39,388 nt of DNA from Cohnella nanjingensis (lineage in GTDB: Bacteria; Bacillota; Bacilli; Paenibacillales; Paenibacillaceae). The DNA is taken from NCBI RefSeq assembly GCF_014212125.1, contig NZ_JACJVP010000016.1, forward strand, positions 1 through 39,388, in the 5' to 3' direction. Positions 17,460 to 25,731 of the stretch are shown piece after piece (position 1 is the stretch's first letter; every line of letters starts with the position of its first letter). The translations under genes and the position numbers were made by a program. The notes under the pieces were generated by a model, which was not told where the DNA came from, did no database searches, and saw only the letters and a program-made list of their open reading frames with translations.

Positions 17460-17498
17460 AAAAAAAATCCCCGGGATCCGGCGCGGATCTTCGGGGAT
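17460..17498 (-). terminator. Intra-operon terminator after the solute-binding protein gene
   Basis: On the minus strand ATCCCCG and CGGGGAT (plus-strand 17492-17498 and 17467-17473) enclose a second stem GATCC/GGATC and are followed by eight T residues. It begins 18 nt after the lipoprotein stop. Partial readthrough would set a high binding-protein to permease ratio. Confidence 0.85.
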
Positions 17499-17516
17499 TG
17501 CCGTCGGCTGGCCAGC

Positions 17517-19238
17517 TTACTTCGTGCTCTTGTACCAATCGTTCACTTCCTGCGTGATCTTGTCTCCGCCCGCGGCCTTCCAGTCGGTCACGAACTTGTC
17601 GAAGCTGTCCGCGCCCTTCTTGCCGTAGATGATCTCGTTGAACGTCTGCAGCTCGATCTTCTTCAGGTAGTCCTGCTTGGACTGCATCGTCGGCGTGGCC
17701 GGGCCGGTGAACATATCCTTGAAGGAGATGTCGGGCTGCGACAGCAGCACCTTGGCGGCCGCCGGCGTCTCCGGTCCGTAGTTGTTCTTGACTTCCTTCT
17801 CCAGGCGCGTCGTCGGCTCGCTGCCGTCGCCTAGCTTGAGCAGCGCCTTCATCTGGGCGTCGGGGATGCGCGCGCCGTCCTTGACGAGCCAGTAGCGGTT
17901 GATGTTGACTTCTCCGCCCGGAATCTTGTCGAGGTACAGCGGGTTGCCGCCGGCGTCGAGGTCGTAGTCGTAGCCCTTGAACACGCCGACGTCCCATTCG
18001 CTGCCCGGCTGCGGGTCCGCGAGATGCTCGAACAGATAGTTCTGGTACGTGAACAGCGCTTCGGGGTTTTTCATGTCCTTGTTGATGAGCGTCACGCCGC
18101 TCGTGAAGTTCGTGCCGTGGCGGCCGGCTTTGCCGTCCGGTCCGGTCGGGATCGGGTACGGCTTCCAGACGGCCGTCGGGACGTTCTTCGCCGTATCGAG
18201 CAGCGGCCAGCCGCTCATCCAGTACGGACCGGGGATGATGCCCGCGATGCCCGCCACGGCGGGCTCGGACGTCTTGTTCTCGTCCCAGAGCGCGGCCTCG
18301 CTCGGAATGTAGCCTTTGTCGCGCCATTCCTTCAGCTTCGCGAGCGCCTGCTTCGAAGCCGGGTTGATGGAGCCGTACTCCAGGCTGCCGTCCGCCGCGG
18401 CGTTCCATTGACCCGGGATCGTGCCGTAAGCGCCGAACACCCAGGACGGATCGCCCATCCACGTGTTCATCGTCGTCTTGAAGCCGATGGACAGCGGCAG
18501 CACCTTGTCGGGCTTGAGGCCGTCCGGATTGTTGTTCTTGAACGCCTCCATGACCTTCTCCAGATCGTCCATCGTCTTCGGCGCCTGAAGGTTCAGCTTA
18601 TCCAGCCAATCCTGCCGGATCCAGAGCAGATAATCGTGGTTGTAGGCGTAGTCGAGCACCGGAATGCCGATCTTCTTGCCGTCGCGGACATACGGATTCC
18701 AGACGTTCGGGTCGAGGTTCATCGCCGTCTTCCACTTGTCGCTCGCGTATTCGTCGAACAAGCTGCCGACCTCGCGGAACGCGCCGGTATCGATCAGGTC
18801 CTGCGCGAGCTGCGCGTCGCCGATCGTAACGACGTCCGGCAGCTTCTGGCCGGAGGACATCGCGAGGCGCATCTTCGTCGCGAACGCGTTGTTCGTATCC
18901 GTCACCGACCACAGCGAATCGATCTTGATGCCGAGCGTATCCAGCGCCCACTTGGTCGCGACGTTGTTCTCGATCGATTCGCCGTTCTTGAACTTGAGCG
19001 CCGGGTCGACGCCCCATACGGTCGTGACGGTCACGGGCGGATCGTATTTGTCCTTGTACGCGCTTGCGGATTCGGATGCGGATGCGGACGGCGATGCGCC
19101 GCTCGTCGCGGAAGCGCTTACGGTTGCGGACGGGCTCGCCGCGGACTTGCCGTTGTCTCCCGAACAGGCCGACAGGCCCGTGACGGCCAGCATGAGCGCC
19201 GCCCCTGCTGCGAGCTTTTTATTGGCGAAGGCTGTCAT
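17517..19238 (-). CDS. Extracellular solute-binding lipoprotein, LplA/YtcQ type
   Basis: Surface lipoprotein that captures oligosaccharides for the importer. The 573-residue protein has a lipoprotein signal with lipobox LSAC and lipidated Cys25, then a Ser/Ala/Pro-rich spacer (about 26-60). A large type I binding fold follows, with family stretches such as LPDVVTIGDAQ, YNHDYLLWIRQDWLDKLNL and WMSGWPLLDTAKN. AGGGGG lies 7 nt before the ATG. The length and motifs fit the LplA group rather than the shorter MalE-like GanS of Bacillus subtilis. Upstream are a TATAAT without a good -35 and sequence motifs shared with the histidine kinase gene, which suggests activation by the adjacent response regulator. 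A strong terminator directly follows the gene. Confidence 0.94.
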   Translation of the reverse strand: MTAFANKKLAAGAALMLAVTGLSACSGDNGKSAASPSATVSASATSGASPSASASESASAYKDKYDPPVTVTTVWGVDPALKFKNGESIENNVATKWALDTLGIKIDSLWSVTDTNNAFATKMRLAMSSGQKLPDVVTIGDAQLAQDLIDTGAFREVGSLFDEYASDKWKTAMNLDPNVWNPYVRDGKKIGIPVLDYAYNHDYLLWIRQDWLDKLNLQAPKTMDDLEKVMEAFKNNNPDGLKPDKVLPLSIGFKTTMNTWMGDPSWVFGAYGTIPGQWNAAADGSLEYGSINPASKQALAKLKEWRDKGYIPSEAALWDENKTSEPAVAGIAGIIPGPYWMSGWPLLDTAKNVPTAVWKPYPIPTGPDGKAGRHGTNFTSGVTLINKDMKNPEALFTYQNYLFEHLADPQPGSEWDVGVFKGYDYDLDAGGNPLYLDKIPGGEVNINRYWLVKDGARIPDAQMKALLKLGDGSEPTTRLEKEVKNNYGPETPAAAKVLLSQPDISFKDMFTGPATPTMQSKQDYLKKIELQTFNEIIYGKKGADSFDKFVTDWKAAGGDKITQEVNDWYKSTK

Positions 19239-19279
19239 TGTCGTTCCCCCTATTTGTGCGTTTGGCTTGCTTAAAGCTA

Positions 19280-19285
19280 ATTATA
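19280..19285 (-). promoter_or_regulatory. -10 element of the solute-binding protein gene
   Basis: A perfect TATAAT on the minus strand, about 42 nt upstream of the start. The -35 region is poor; instead GGTTCCC is directly repeated (GGTTCCCGGTTCC on the minus strand), a pattern expected of an activator-dependent promoter. Confidence 0.5.
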
Positions 19286-19317
19286 AGGAAGGGGGAACCG
19301 GGAACCTACGTCATTAA

Positions 19318-19345
19318 TCGAACATTTCTGCATCTTTCGCAACCT
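19318..19345 (-). promoter_or_regulatory. Candidate response-regulator site upstream of the solute-binding protein gene
   Basis: On the minus strand AGGTTGCGA (19337-19345) is followed by TGCAGAAATGTTCGA (19318-19332), ending about 33 nt upstream of the -10. Close variants occur before the kinase gene (TGCAGAAAAATTGCGA), the permease genes (AGGTTGCGA, 17420-17428) and the secreted galactanase gene (AAAACATTCGATT, 11340-11352). The alignment was made by eye. Confidence 0.4.
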
Positions 19346-19396
19346 TATTCGGACCCGTTACAACCATATTTGGTCCCATCCCTCCCAGCCCTGCCC

Positions 19397-21028
19397 CTAA
19401 TCCCGATACTCGTTGGGGGTCATGCCGTAGAACTTCTTGAACATCTTGCTGAAGTACTGCGGGTTCTGGTAGCCGAGCTCGGAGGTGATCTCGTAGATCT
19501 TCTTGTTCGTATGCTTGAGCAGATAGAGCGCCTTCTCCATCCGGATGCGGATGATGTAGTCGCCGAGGCTCTCGCCGGTCTCGCTCTTGTAGATCTTGGA
19601 CAAGTATACGGGATGCAGGTACACCTTGTCGGCGATCGTCTTCACCGAGATATCCAGGCCGATGTCCCGCGTCACCAGCTCCCGCACCTGCTTGACGAGC
19701 CTGCTGCGGGTATGCGTATCGCTCTCGGACAACTCCCTCCTCAGCTTGTCCAGCAGCTCGAGCGACCAGACGCGCAGCCGCTGCGGCGACTGAAGCATGT
19801 GCCGTTCGGTGACCGGGTCCAATCCGCCCCCGTCGATCTCTCCGATGAGCAGTCCCTGCTTGTGGGCGAGATAGAGGCAGGCGTTCGTGACGCTCAGATA
19901 CACCTCGTACAGATGCTCGTCCGTATAGCGCTGCTCCATCCGCTCCAAGTCCCCGAGGACGTCCGCGATCTTCTCTCCCGCCGCCTCCCACTGCTTGGAT
20001 TCGAGCAGATGGATGAGCGTAGGCGGCTTGTACAGCGACTCTAGCGACTGGACGCCGGCGCGCTTCGGCGGGAGGTCCTCCAGGAAGAGCAACTCCTGCC
20101 CACGCGAGCCGCCATGCTCGAACAAGGCGGCGAGACCGCCGCGGTAGGCGGACGACAGCTCCTCCGGGAACAGGAACCACGGACTCACCACGATCGAGAT
20201 GCTGCCCTTGAGATAGGTGCGCACCTGCCGGCCGATATCGGTGGCCAGCCGCTCCAGCTCCTCGCGGATCGGCTTCGCGGCCGCGGCGCCCGGCCCCCCT
20301 TCGGGCCGATCCATCGAAGCGAGCAGCGCCAGGCAGTCGTGCGGCGCCTTGCCGTGCCATACGCGGAAGCCTTCGCCCAGCACCTCCTCGGCGATATTGC
20401 CCACCGCATATTCCATGAGCGCCAGCGATTCGGCGTCGTACTCGGCGAAGTGTCCGCCCATGCGGATCTGCAGCATGAGCGCGGGCGCGTCCTGGACGAT
20501 CGGCACCTCGTACTGCCGGAGCTTGTCCGCCAGCGTCGCTCTCGGCAGTTGCCGGCCGAGCAGCAGATCGTGCATCAGTCGCTCCCGCAGCAGCGCGCGA
20601 TCGGACTTCAGGTCGTACAGCAGGCGATTGTAGCGCTCCGACTGCTCCCATTCGTCGCGCAGCGATTCGATCGCATCCGTCACGCCGCGGATGAACTCGT
20701 CGTCGTCGACGGGCTTCAGGATATAGCCCGACACGCGCAGCTCGATCGCCTTCTTCGCGTATTCGAAGTCCGAATGCCCCGTCAGCAGCAGGCTTCGGAT
20801 GTGCGGCCAGCGCCGGCCCGCCAGCCGGACGAGCTCGAGGCCGTCCGTCTCCGGCATGCGGATGTCGCTGACCAGAATGTCGACCTCGCGCTCCTCCAGA
20901 ATCCGCAGCGCTTCGGCGGCGGAATCCGCCGTATACACGTGGCCGATATCCATGCGATCCCACGGGATCGTTTTGCGCAAGCTCTCGGTCACGTAGACCT
21001 CGTCATCCACCAGCAGGATCTCGATCAT
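19397..21028 (-). CDS. Response regulator with AraC-type DNA-binding domain, YesN type
   Basis: Cytoplasmic transcription factor that is phosphorylated by the upstream kinase. The receiver domain (about 1-125) shows the acidic pair in VDDE, phospho-acceptor Asp55 in LVSDIRMPE, the Thr/Ser switch in LLLTGHSDF and Lys in ILKPVDDDE. A long linker region follows. The last 100 residues (about 443-543) are two helix-turn-helix units ending in the AraC signature ITSELGYQNPQYFSKMFKKFYGMTPNEYR. I start at the ATG of 21026-21028 because GGAGG lies 8 nt upstream and the receiver begins there; the frame stays open 13 codons further. It overlaps the kinase gene by 26 nt, so the two are coupled. The regulator is placed directly upstream of the galactan importer operon and probably activates it. 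Confidence 0.94.
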   Translation of the reverse strand: MIEILLVDDEVYVTESLRKTIPWDRMDIGHVYTADSAAEALRILEEREVDILVSDIRMPETDGLELVRLAGRRWPHIRSLLLTGHSDFEYAKKAIELRVSGYILKPVDDDEFIRGVTDAIESLRDEWEQSERYNRLLYDLKSDRALLRERLMHDLLLGRQLPRATLADKLRQYEVPIVQDAPALMLQIRMGGHFAEYDAESLALMEYAVGNIAEEVLGEGFRVWHGKAPHDCLALLASMDRPEGGPGAAAAKPIREELERLATDIGRQVRTYLKGSISIVVSPWFLFPEELSSAYRGGLAALFEHGGSRGQELLFLEDLPPKRAGVQSLESLYKPPTLIHLLESKQWEAAGEKIADVLGDLERMEQRYTDEHLYEVYLSVTNACLYLAHKQGLLIGEIDGGGLDPVTERHMLQSPQRLRVWSLELLDKLRRELSESDTHTRSRLVKQVRELVTRDIGLDISVKTIADKVYLHPVYLSKIYKSETGESLGDYIIRIRMEKALYLLKHTNKKIYEITSELGYQNPQYFSKMFKKFYGMTPNEYRD

Positions 21029-22784
21029 CGCTTGGTCCTCCTCCCGCGCCGCCGAAGCGGCCGTCACTCCAGCTTAGCTCGACGCGCAATCCGCCCGAGG
21101 CTCCCTCGGACACCGTCAGCCCCGCATCTTCCCCGTAGCGGAGCTGCAGCCGCTGATTGACGTTCCATAGCCCGCAGCCGGTCTCCTCGCCGAGCGGCGC
21201 GGACAGCTTCTCCCGAAGCCGCCTCATCGCGGCCTCCCCCATGCCCTTTCCGCTGTCCTCCACGACGATCGCGATCCGGTCGCCGTCCTCGCCGGCCGTC
21301 AGGCGAATCCAACCTTCGCCCGCCTTCTCCTCGATGCCGTGAAGCACCGCGTTCTCCACCAGCGGCTGAATCAGGAGCGGAGGTACCTCCAGATGGCGCA
21401 GCCAGGAAGGCAGCTCGACCTCGAACCGGAGACGGCCGAGACGCATGCGCTGAATCTCCAGGTAGCTCGTCACGAAGTCCAGTTCCTCCGACAGCGTCGC
21501 GAAGTCCCGCTCCTGGCGCGTCGTATAACGATAGTAGCTGGACAAGTTCGATGACATGGCGACGATCGCCTTGTAGTTCTCCAGCTTCGCCATGCTGGAG
21601 ATGAAGGAGAAGCAATTGTAGAAGAAGTGGGGATTGATCTGGGATTGCAGCTGCTTCAGGCGCGCTTCCCGCACATGGATCTTCTCCAGGTACACCTTGC
21701 CGAACAGCTCCTGAATCTGCTCCACCATCGAGTTGAAGCGCATGAACACGAAGCTGAACTCGCTGCTGCCCTTCGGCACGAGCCGCACGGAGTAATCCTC
21801 CTGCTTCAGCCGCTGGAAGCTCTGAACGAGACGCTTCATCGGCACCTGGACCTGGGCGTAGAGCATGTATGCCAGCACGCAGCCCATGATCAGCAGCGAT
21901 CCGAGCGCCGCATAGAATAGCCGGTTCGTCTCCCGGATCGGACCGACGACGTCGCCGTAAGGGATATAGTCGATCAAGTACCAGCCGGTCGCCGCGGACA
22001 GCTTCGTATTGACGAGGTAGGTCCCGCCCTCGAGCTCCAGCGTCTGATTGCTCGTCTCTTGCAGGCTGCCTTCCTTCAGCGTATTCACCAGCTCGTCCGC
22101 CACCTTGCGGTCGGCCGTGCTGTTGTAGATCATGCCGACGCCTTCTTTATAGTAGAACGGGTTGCGCCGGCTGTCGCTCTTGAACCGGTCGAGCATGCCC
22201 GCGATGTTGCCGCTGTCGAACCGCACCTCGATAATCAGGTCGGCCTTGTCCGGCCGGCTGAAGGCATTATACGGCGTGACCGTGAACAGGGAGAAGACGT
22301 ACGAGCTTCCGGGCTCCGTCCCCGAAGGCTTCACCTGCCACCCCTGCTTCATCCGCGCCTTCAGCTCGGCATCGTCGTAGCTGACGGCGTCGCTGTCGGT
22401 GATAACCCGATTCAGCCGGGGAGAGTAGATGTAAAGAGAGCTCTTCCAATTGATGGAGCTCTCCTGCGTGCTCAGCTTCTGCTGGATCCGCTTCACCAGC
22501 GTAATCGCTTCCAGGTCCAGATACGGCGAGCCGGACGGCGCCGTGTCGCGCAGTTCGGCGATGTCGGGATCGTGGACGAGCAGATTCGGCCACAGGGTGA
22601 TGGAGTCGATGTTCGCGTCCACCTGCGATTGGAAAAACTCGAGCTTGCTCGTATTCGACTTGTTGAGCTCGTCCCGCAGCACCTCGGTTCCCCGATGGTT
22701 CGACCAGTAGTAGAGCGCCCCGATCGGCAGGAGCAGCAGCGCTAGGATCAGCACGATCTTGCGGAACAGGTTGATTCTGGGCAT
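21003..22784 (-). CDS. Sensor histidine kinase, YesM type
   Basis: Membrane sensor kinase, 593 residues. A membrane segment at about 8-27, an extracellular dCache-like sensing domain (about 30-285), a second membrane segment (about 289-311), a HAMP domain (about 312-365) and a His_kinase domain with phosphorylated His386 in QINPHFFYNCF. The ATP-binding part shows N477 in QPLVENAVLHG, EDSGKGMG and GCGLWNVNQRL. The start ATG has AAGGGG 11 nt upstream. It is the first gene of the two-gene regulatory unit. The pair replaces the LacI-type GanR seen in Bacillus subtilis. The sensed ligand is unknown; galacto-oligosaccharide, perhaps presented by the lipoprotein, is an inference from context. Confidence 0.94.
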   Translation of the reverse strand: MPRINLFRKIVLILALLLLPIGALYYWSNHRGTEVLRDELNKSNTSKLEFFQSQVDANIDSITLWPNLLVHDPDIAELRDTAPSGSPYLDLEAITLVKRIQQKLSTQESSINWKSSLYIYSPRLNRVITDSDAVSYDDAELKARMKQGWQVKPSGTEPGSSYVFSLFTVTPYNAFSRPDKADLIIEVRFDSGNIAGMLDRFKSDSRRNPFYYKEGVGMIYNSTADRKVADELVNTLKEGSLQETSNQTLELEGGTYLVNTKLSAATGWYLIDYIPYGDVVGPIRETNRLFYAALGSLLIMGCVLAYMLYAQVQVPMKRLVQSFQRLKQEDYSVRLVPKGSSEFSFVFMRFNSMVEQIQELFGKVYLEKIHVREARLKQLQSQINPHFFYNCFSFISSMAKLENYKAIVAMSSNLSSYYRYTTRQERDFATLSEELDFVTSYLEIQRMRLGRLRFEVELPSWLRHLEVPPLLIQPLVENAVLHGIEEKAGEGWIRLTAGEDGDRIAIVVEDSGKGMGEAAMRRLREKLSAPLGEETGCGLWNVNQRLQLRYGEDAGLTVSEGASGGLRVELSWSDGRFGGAGGGPSDDRDPAGG

Positions 22785-22867
22785 AGGCTGCGCGACCCCT
22801 TCCTTGTGACGGTGCGGGAATAGGCCGTCTTCATGCGAAGGCGCGGAAGATCAGCCGTATCCTTAAT

Positions 22868-22918
22868 CTTATAACATCCGATTGGGGGCTCCTAGGAGAA
22901 GGTCGCAATTTTTCTGCA
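22868..22918 (-). promoter_or_regulatory. Upstream region of the kinase gene with -10 and shared motif
   Basis: On the minus strand TATAAG (22868-22873) lies about 85 nt before the kinase start. TGCAGAAAAATTGCGA (22903-22918) ends 29 nt further upstream, close to the distance seen before the solute-binding protein gene. This suggests autoregulation. Confidence 0.35.
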
Positions 22919-22963
22919 CTTTTGACAGCTTTGCGCCGAAGCGCATCCCTTAACGGCCCAAAG

Positions 22964-22996
22964 CGCAAAAATAGAGCGGCCGCAGGGCCGCCCTAT
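22964..22996 (-). terminator. Intrinsic terminator of the small acidic protein gene
   Basis: Arms ATAGAGCGGCC (22971-22981) and GGCCGCCCTAT (22986-22996) form an 11-bp stem with one mismatch or wobble, followed on the minus strand by TTTTT. It lies about 18 nt after the stop of the acidic protein gene. Confidence 0.8.
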
Positions 22997-23014
22997 CTCC
23001 ATTTCGCAAGCATT

Positions 23015-23302
23015 CTAGTCCTCTTGCCCGTAACGGTCGTCCACTTCCTTCGCCATCTTGCGGTACGCGGCCGTCTCCTCCGCCACGGGATCGCGCTCCG
23101 TCTGAATCCGGATCTCCCAGCGGGGCCGCAGCCGGTCCACCGCCTCTTCGGCGGGATCCTTCGCGTCGACTTCGCCTTCGCTCAGCGCCCGGACCAGCTC
23201 CGCCTCGGCCGCCGTCATGAAGGCTGCTTCATCGTCGTTCAGCGCCTCTTCACGTTCGGCGGGCTCGGCCGCTGCCGGATTGCGCTCGTCTTCTCGCTCC
23301 AT
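23015..23302 (-). CDS. Small acidic protein of unknown function
   Basis: A 95-residue protein rich in Glu, Asp, Ala and Arg, with no membrane segment or signal peptide. It has a Glu/Asp-heavy first half and a basic patch (DRLRPRWEIRIQTERDP) in the second half; it is probably soluble and partly disordered. I do not recognise a family. The ATG at 23300-23302 has GAAGGAGG 8 nt upstream and is preferred over an in-frame ATG 48 nt earlier. The good ribosome site and the terminator directly after it argue that this is a real gene. Confidence 0.7.
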   Translation of the reverse strand: MEREDERNPAAAEPAEREEALNDDEAAFMTAAEAELVRALSEGEVDAKDPAEEAVDRLRPRWEIRIQTERDPVAEETAAYRKMAKEVDDRYGQED

Positions 23303-23447
23303 CGCCAACGCCTCCTTCGCTCTAGGATGATCGATATCGCGCGTTCTCATGTGCGGGACGAAGGGCTATGCAGGCGCCGTCGGCGCCAGGGAAGGAGGAG
23401 TTTTCGGAGATCTCCTATTATTCCGAAGATCTCGTGACACCCAACGT

Positions 23448-23755
23448 ACCCGAGTTAGTCGATTTCATCGACCATCTCCCGTCATTCAGCGCTTCCCGTA
23501 CCCGCGTTAGTCGATTTCATCGACCATCTCCGGCCATTCGACGCTTCCCGCACCCGAGTTAGTCGATTTCATCGACCATCTCCCGTCATTCAGCGCTTCC
23601 CGCACCCGCGTTAGTCGATTTCATCGACCATCTCCGGCCATTCGACGCTTCCCGCACCCGAGTTAGTCGATTTCATCGACCATCTCCCGCCAGTCGGCAC
23701 CCCGCACCCGCATTAGTCGATTTTTCCGACGGTCTCCCGCCATACCGCGCTCCCG
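23448..23755 (+). repeat. Six tandem copies of a 52-bp unit with internal inverted repeat
   Basis: Units start (ACCCGAG, ACCCGCG or ACCCGCA) at 23448, 23500, 23552, 23604, 23656 and 23706. Copies 1-5 each contain GTCGAT, TTC, ATCGAC, a perfect 6-bp inverted repeat; copy 6 keeps GTCG and CGAC around a changed centre. Copies alternate between a GAG...GTCATTCAG form and a GCG...GCCATTCGA form, so the higher-order unit is 104 bp. The array lies between the acidic protein gene and the inositol monophosphatase stop. The open frames in it lack start signals. Confidence 0.92.
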
Positions 23756-23772
23756 GCCCTCTTCACGAACCG

Positions 23773-24609
23773 CTAAGCCTTCGCGAGCGCCGCGAGCAAT
23801 TCGTCTTGGATCAGACCGTTGCTGGCGGCCACGTTGCGCACGCCCAGACTGTACGGCTGCCCGTTCTGATCGGTCACCGTTCCGCCCGCCTCCTGCACCA
23901 GCAGCGAACCCGCCGCCAGGTCCCAGGCGTTCAGGCCGATCTCCCAGAAGCCGCTGAGACGGCCCGAAGCGACATAAGCCATATGGAGCGCCGCCGAGCC
24001 GGAGCTGCGGATATTGCGCACTTGCGGCGCCAGCGCCAGCGTCTGCCGCAGATTCGCGGGCAGCGCGACCTGATGGTCCGCGGGGAAGCCCGTGGCCAGC
24101 AAGCTCTGACTTAGCGCCTTCTCGCCGGATACCTGCATCCGTTTGCCATGTACATAGGCTCCTTTTCCCCGTTCGGCGACGAACAACTCGTCCCGCGATG
24201 GATCGTACACGACGCCGACGATCACTTCGCCTTTGTACGCCAGCGCGATCGAGACGGAATAGTAGGGGAATCCGTGAACGTAGTTCGTCGTGCCGTCCAC
24301 CGGATCGACGATCCATAAGTATTCGGAGCCGCTAACCTTCTCCAGCGCTTTGACCGAAGCTTCCGGCCCCGGTTCCACGCCCTCTTCGCCCAAGAACGAA
24401 TGATGCGGGAAATGAGTGCCGATGAGGTTGCGGATCATGCGCTCCGAACCTTTGTCCACTTCGGTGACGAGATCGTGCATCGAATATTTCATATCTGGAG
24501 AGGCGAAGTTGCCGATTTTGCTCTTGATCCATTCTCCGGCCTTGGACGCGCAGTTGACCGCGACCGCCGTGAAGCTCTTCCCGCCGATGATCGGCTGGTT
24601 CTCGCTCAT
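23773..24609 (-). CDS. suhB: Inositol monophosphatase family protein
   Basis: Mg-dependent sugar/inositol phosphatase, 278 residues, cytoplasmic. The metal-binding motifs are all present: GEEG (74-77), DPVDGTTNYVHGFP starting at Asp102, and WDLAAG (229-234). The start ATG has GAGGG 8 nt upstream. The natural substrate could be inositol-1-phosphate, another sugar phosphate, or a related nucleotide such as 3'-phosphoadenosine phosphate; motifs alone do not decide. It stands alone in its orientation block, with a tandem repeat directly after its stop codon and no normal terminator. The repeat hairpins may serve as one. Confidence 0.9.
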   Translation of the reverse strand: MSENQPIIGGKSFTAVAVNCASKAGEWIKSKIGNFASPDMKYSMHDLVTEVDKGSERMIRNLIGTHFPHHSFLGEEGVEPGPEASVKALEKVSGSEYLWIVDPVDGTTNYVHGFPYYSVSIALAYKGEVIVGVVYDPSRDELFVAERGKGAYVHGKRMQVSGEKALSQSLLATGFPADHQVALPANLRQTLALAPQVRNIRSSGSAALHMAYVASGRLSGFWEIGLNAWDLAAGSLLVQEAGGTVTDQNGQPYSLGVRNVAASNGLIQDELLAALAKA

Positions 24610-24702
24610 AATTTCATCCCTCGTATCGATGATTGATTAGGAAGCTCATTGGCTTGTCATTGCCTGTCTTACTCTATTAAGTTATACGTTCGGACGCCTC
24701 GG

Positions 24703-24725
24703 GGGGTTCCGGCTAATGGAACCCC
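24703..24725 (-). terminator. Hairpin after the TauE/SafE gene
   Basis: Arms GGGGTTCC (24703-24710) and GGAACCCC (24718-24725) form a perfect 8-bp stem, 17 nt after the TauE/SafE stop. No T tract follows on the minus strand, so its terminator role is uncertain. Confidence 0.4.
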
Positions 24726-24742
24726 TTTCCCGCCGATTCCCC

Positions 24743-25561
24743 TTACAATTCGCGAATGCCCTTCACGATGAGATAGACGGCCACGAGCAGCAGCGTTACT
24801 CGGAGCAGCCACATTAGCTGCTTGCCCGACATCCGCGAGGCGATGACGGCGCCCAGCCGCCCGCCGACGATCGCGCCCGGCGCCAACGCACAGAACAGCG
24901 GCCAGTCGATGTTCCCGTGCCACAGATGAACCGTGCTCCCCAAGACGGACGACAGGAAGATCACGAACATCGAGCTCGCCGTCGCCACGTGCGGGGGAAA
25001 ACGGAACAGCAGCACCATGAGCGGAACGAACAGCGAACCCCCGCCGATGCCGAACAGGCCCGATGCGAGACCGACGCCGCAGCCGATGACCAACGCCAGC
25101 GCCAGATTATAGCCGTATGTATAAGTCGTCCCGGCGCCGTCGGTGAAGGTGCGCTGGATCGGCCAGTCGATGCGGAGCGGCTTCATGCGTTCTCTAGCCA
25201 CCATGAGACCGAACATGGCCAGCATGAACGCCCCGAACGCCAATTGAAAGGGACCCTGGGGAATCGCGTTGGTGAGCAGCGCCCCCGCCATTGCCGCGGG
25301 ACCGCTGGTCGAGAAGAACAGCCAGCCGCTGCGAAAGTCGACCTTGCCCTGCTTCTTGTAGGTCCAAGTCGCCGTCAGCGCCGTGAAGATCAATACCGCC
25401 AGCGAGGTGCCGACCGCCGTCTGCGATGCGATCGTCTCGCCCAGCAGGGACGGCCCGATCAGCACGAGCGACGGCACGATGACGATCCCTCCGCCGAGAC
25501 CGACGATGCTGCCGAATATCGCGGAGACGACTCCGATCAATACGATTACGATCCAACCCAC
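24743..25561 (-). CDS. TauE/SafE family anion permease
   Basis: Membrane protein of the family that exports sulfite, sulfoacetate or other small organic anions. The 272 residues hold about eight hydrophobic segments in two homologous halves, each starting with a glycine motif: SIVGLGGGIVIVPSLVL followed by TAVGTSLAVL, and GLFGIGGGSLFVPLMVL followed by TASSMFV. The frame stays open 40 codons upstream, but that part is hydrophilic and unlike the family. I therefore start at the GTG of 25559-25561, with GAGGGG 12 nt upstream; this spacing is long and the start is uncertain. Neighbouring genes give no hint to the substrate. Confidence 0.87.
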   Translation of the reverse strand: MGWIVIVLIGVVSAIFGSIVGLGGGIVIVPSLVLIGPSLLGETIASQTAVGTSLAVLIFTALTATWTYKKQGKVDFRSGWLFFSTSGPAAMAGALLTNAIPQGPFQLAFGAFMLAMFGLMVARERMKPLRIDWPIQRTFTDGAGTTYTYGYNLALALVIGCGVGLASGLFGIGGGSLFVPLMVLLFRFPPHVATASSMFVIFLSSVLGSTVHLWHGNIDWPLFCALAPGAIVGGRLGAVIASRMSGKQLMWLLRVTLLLVAVYLIVKGIREL

Positions 25562-25731
25562 TTGCGTCAGCCGCCCCTCTATGCCTTCATGCAAAGAGAC
25601 CGCCGGCCCATCGTCCGATGAGCGGGGCGGCCTCGCATGGCCTATTTTCGTTAGCCGCGGCCTGACGATGCCTGGCGACACTCTGTGTCCACCCTAACGC
25701 ATTTGGGCCGCGAAATCAAGCATGTTTCCGC

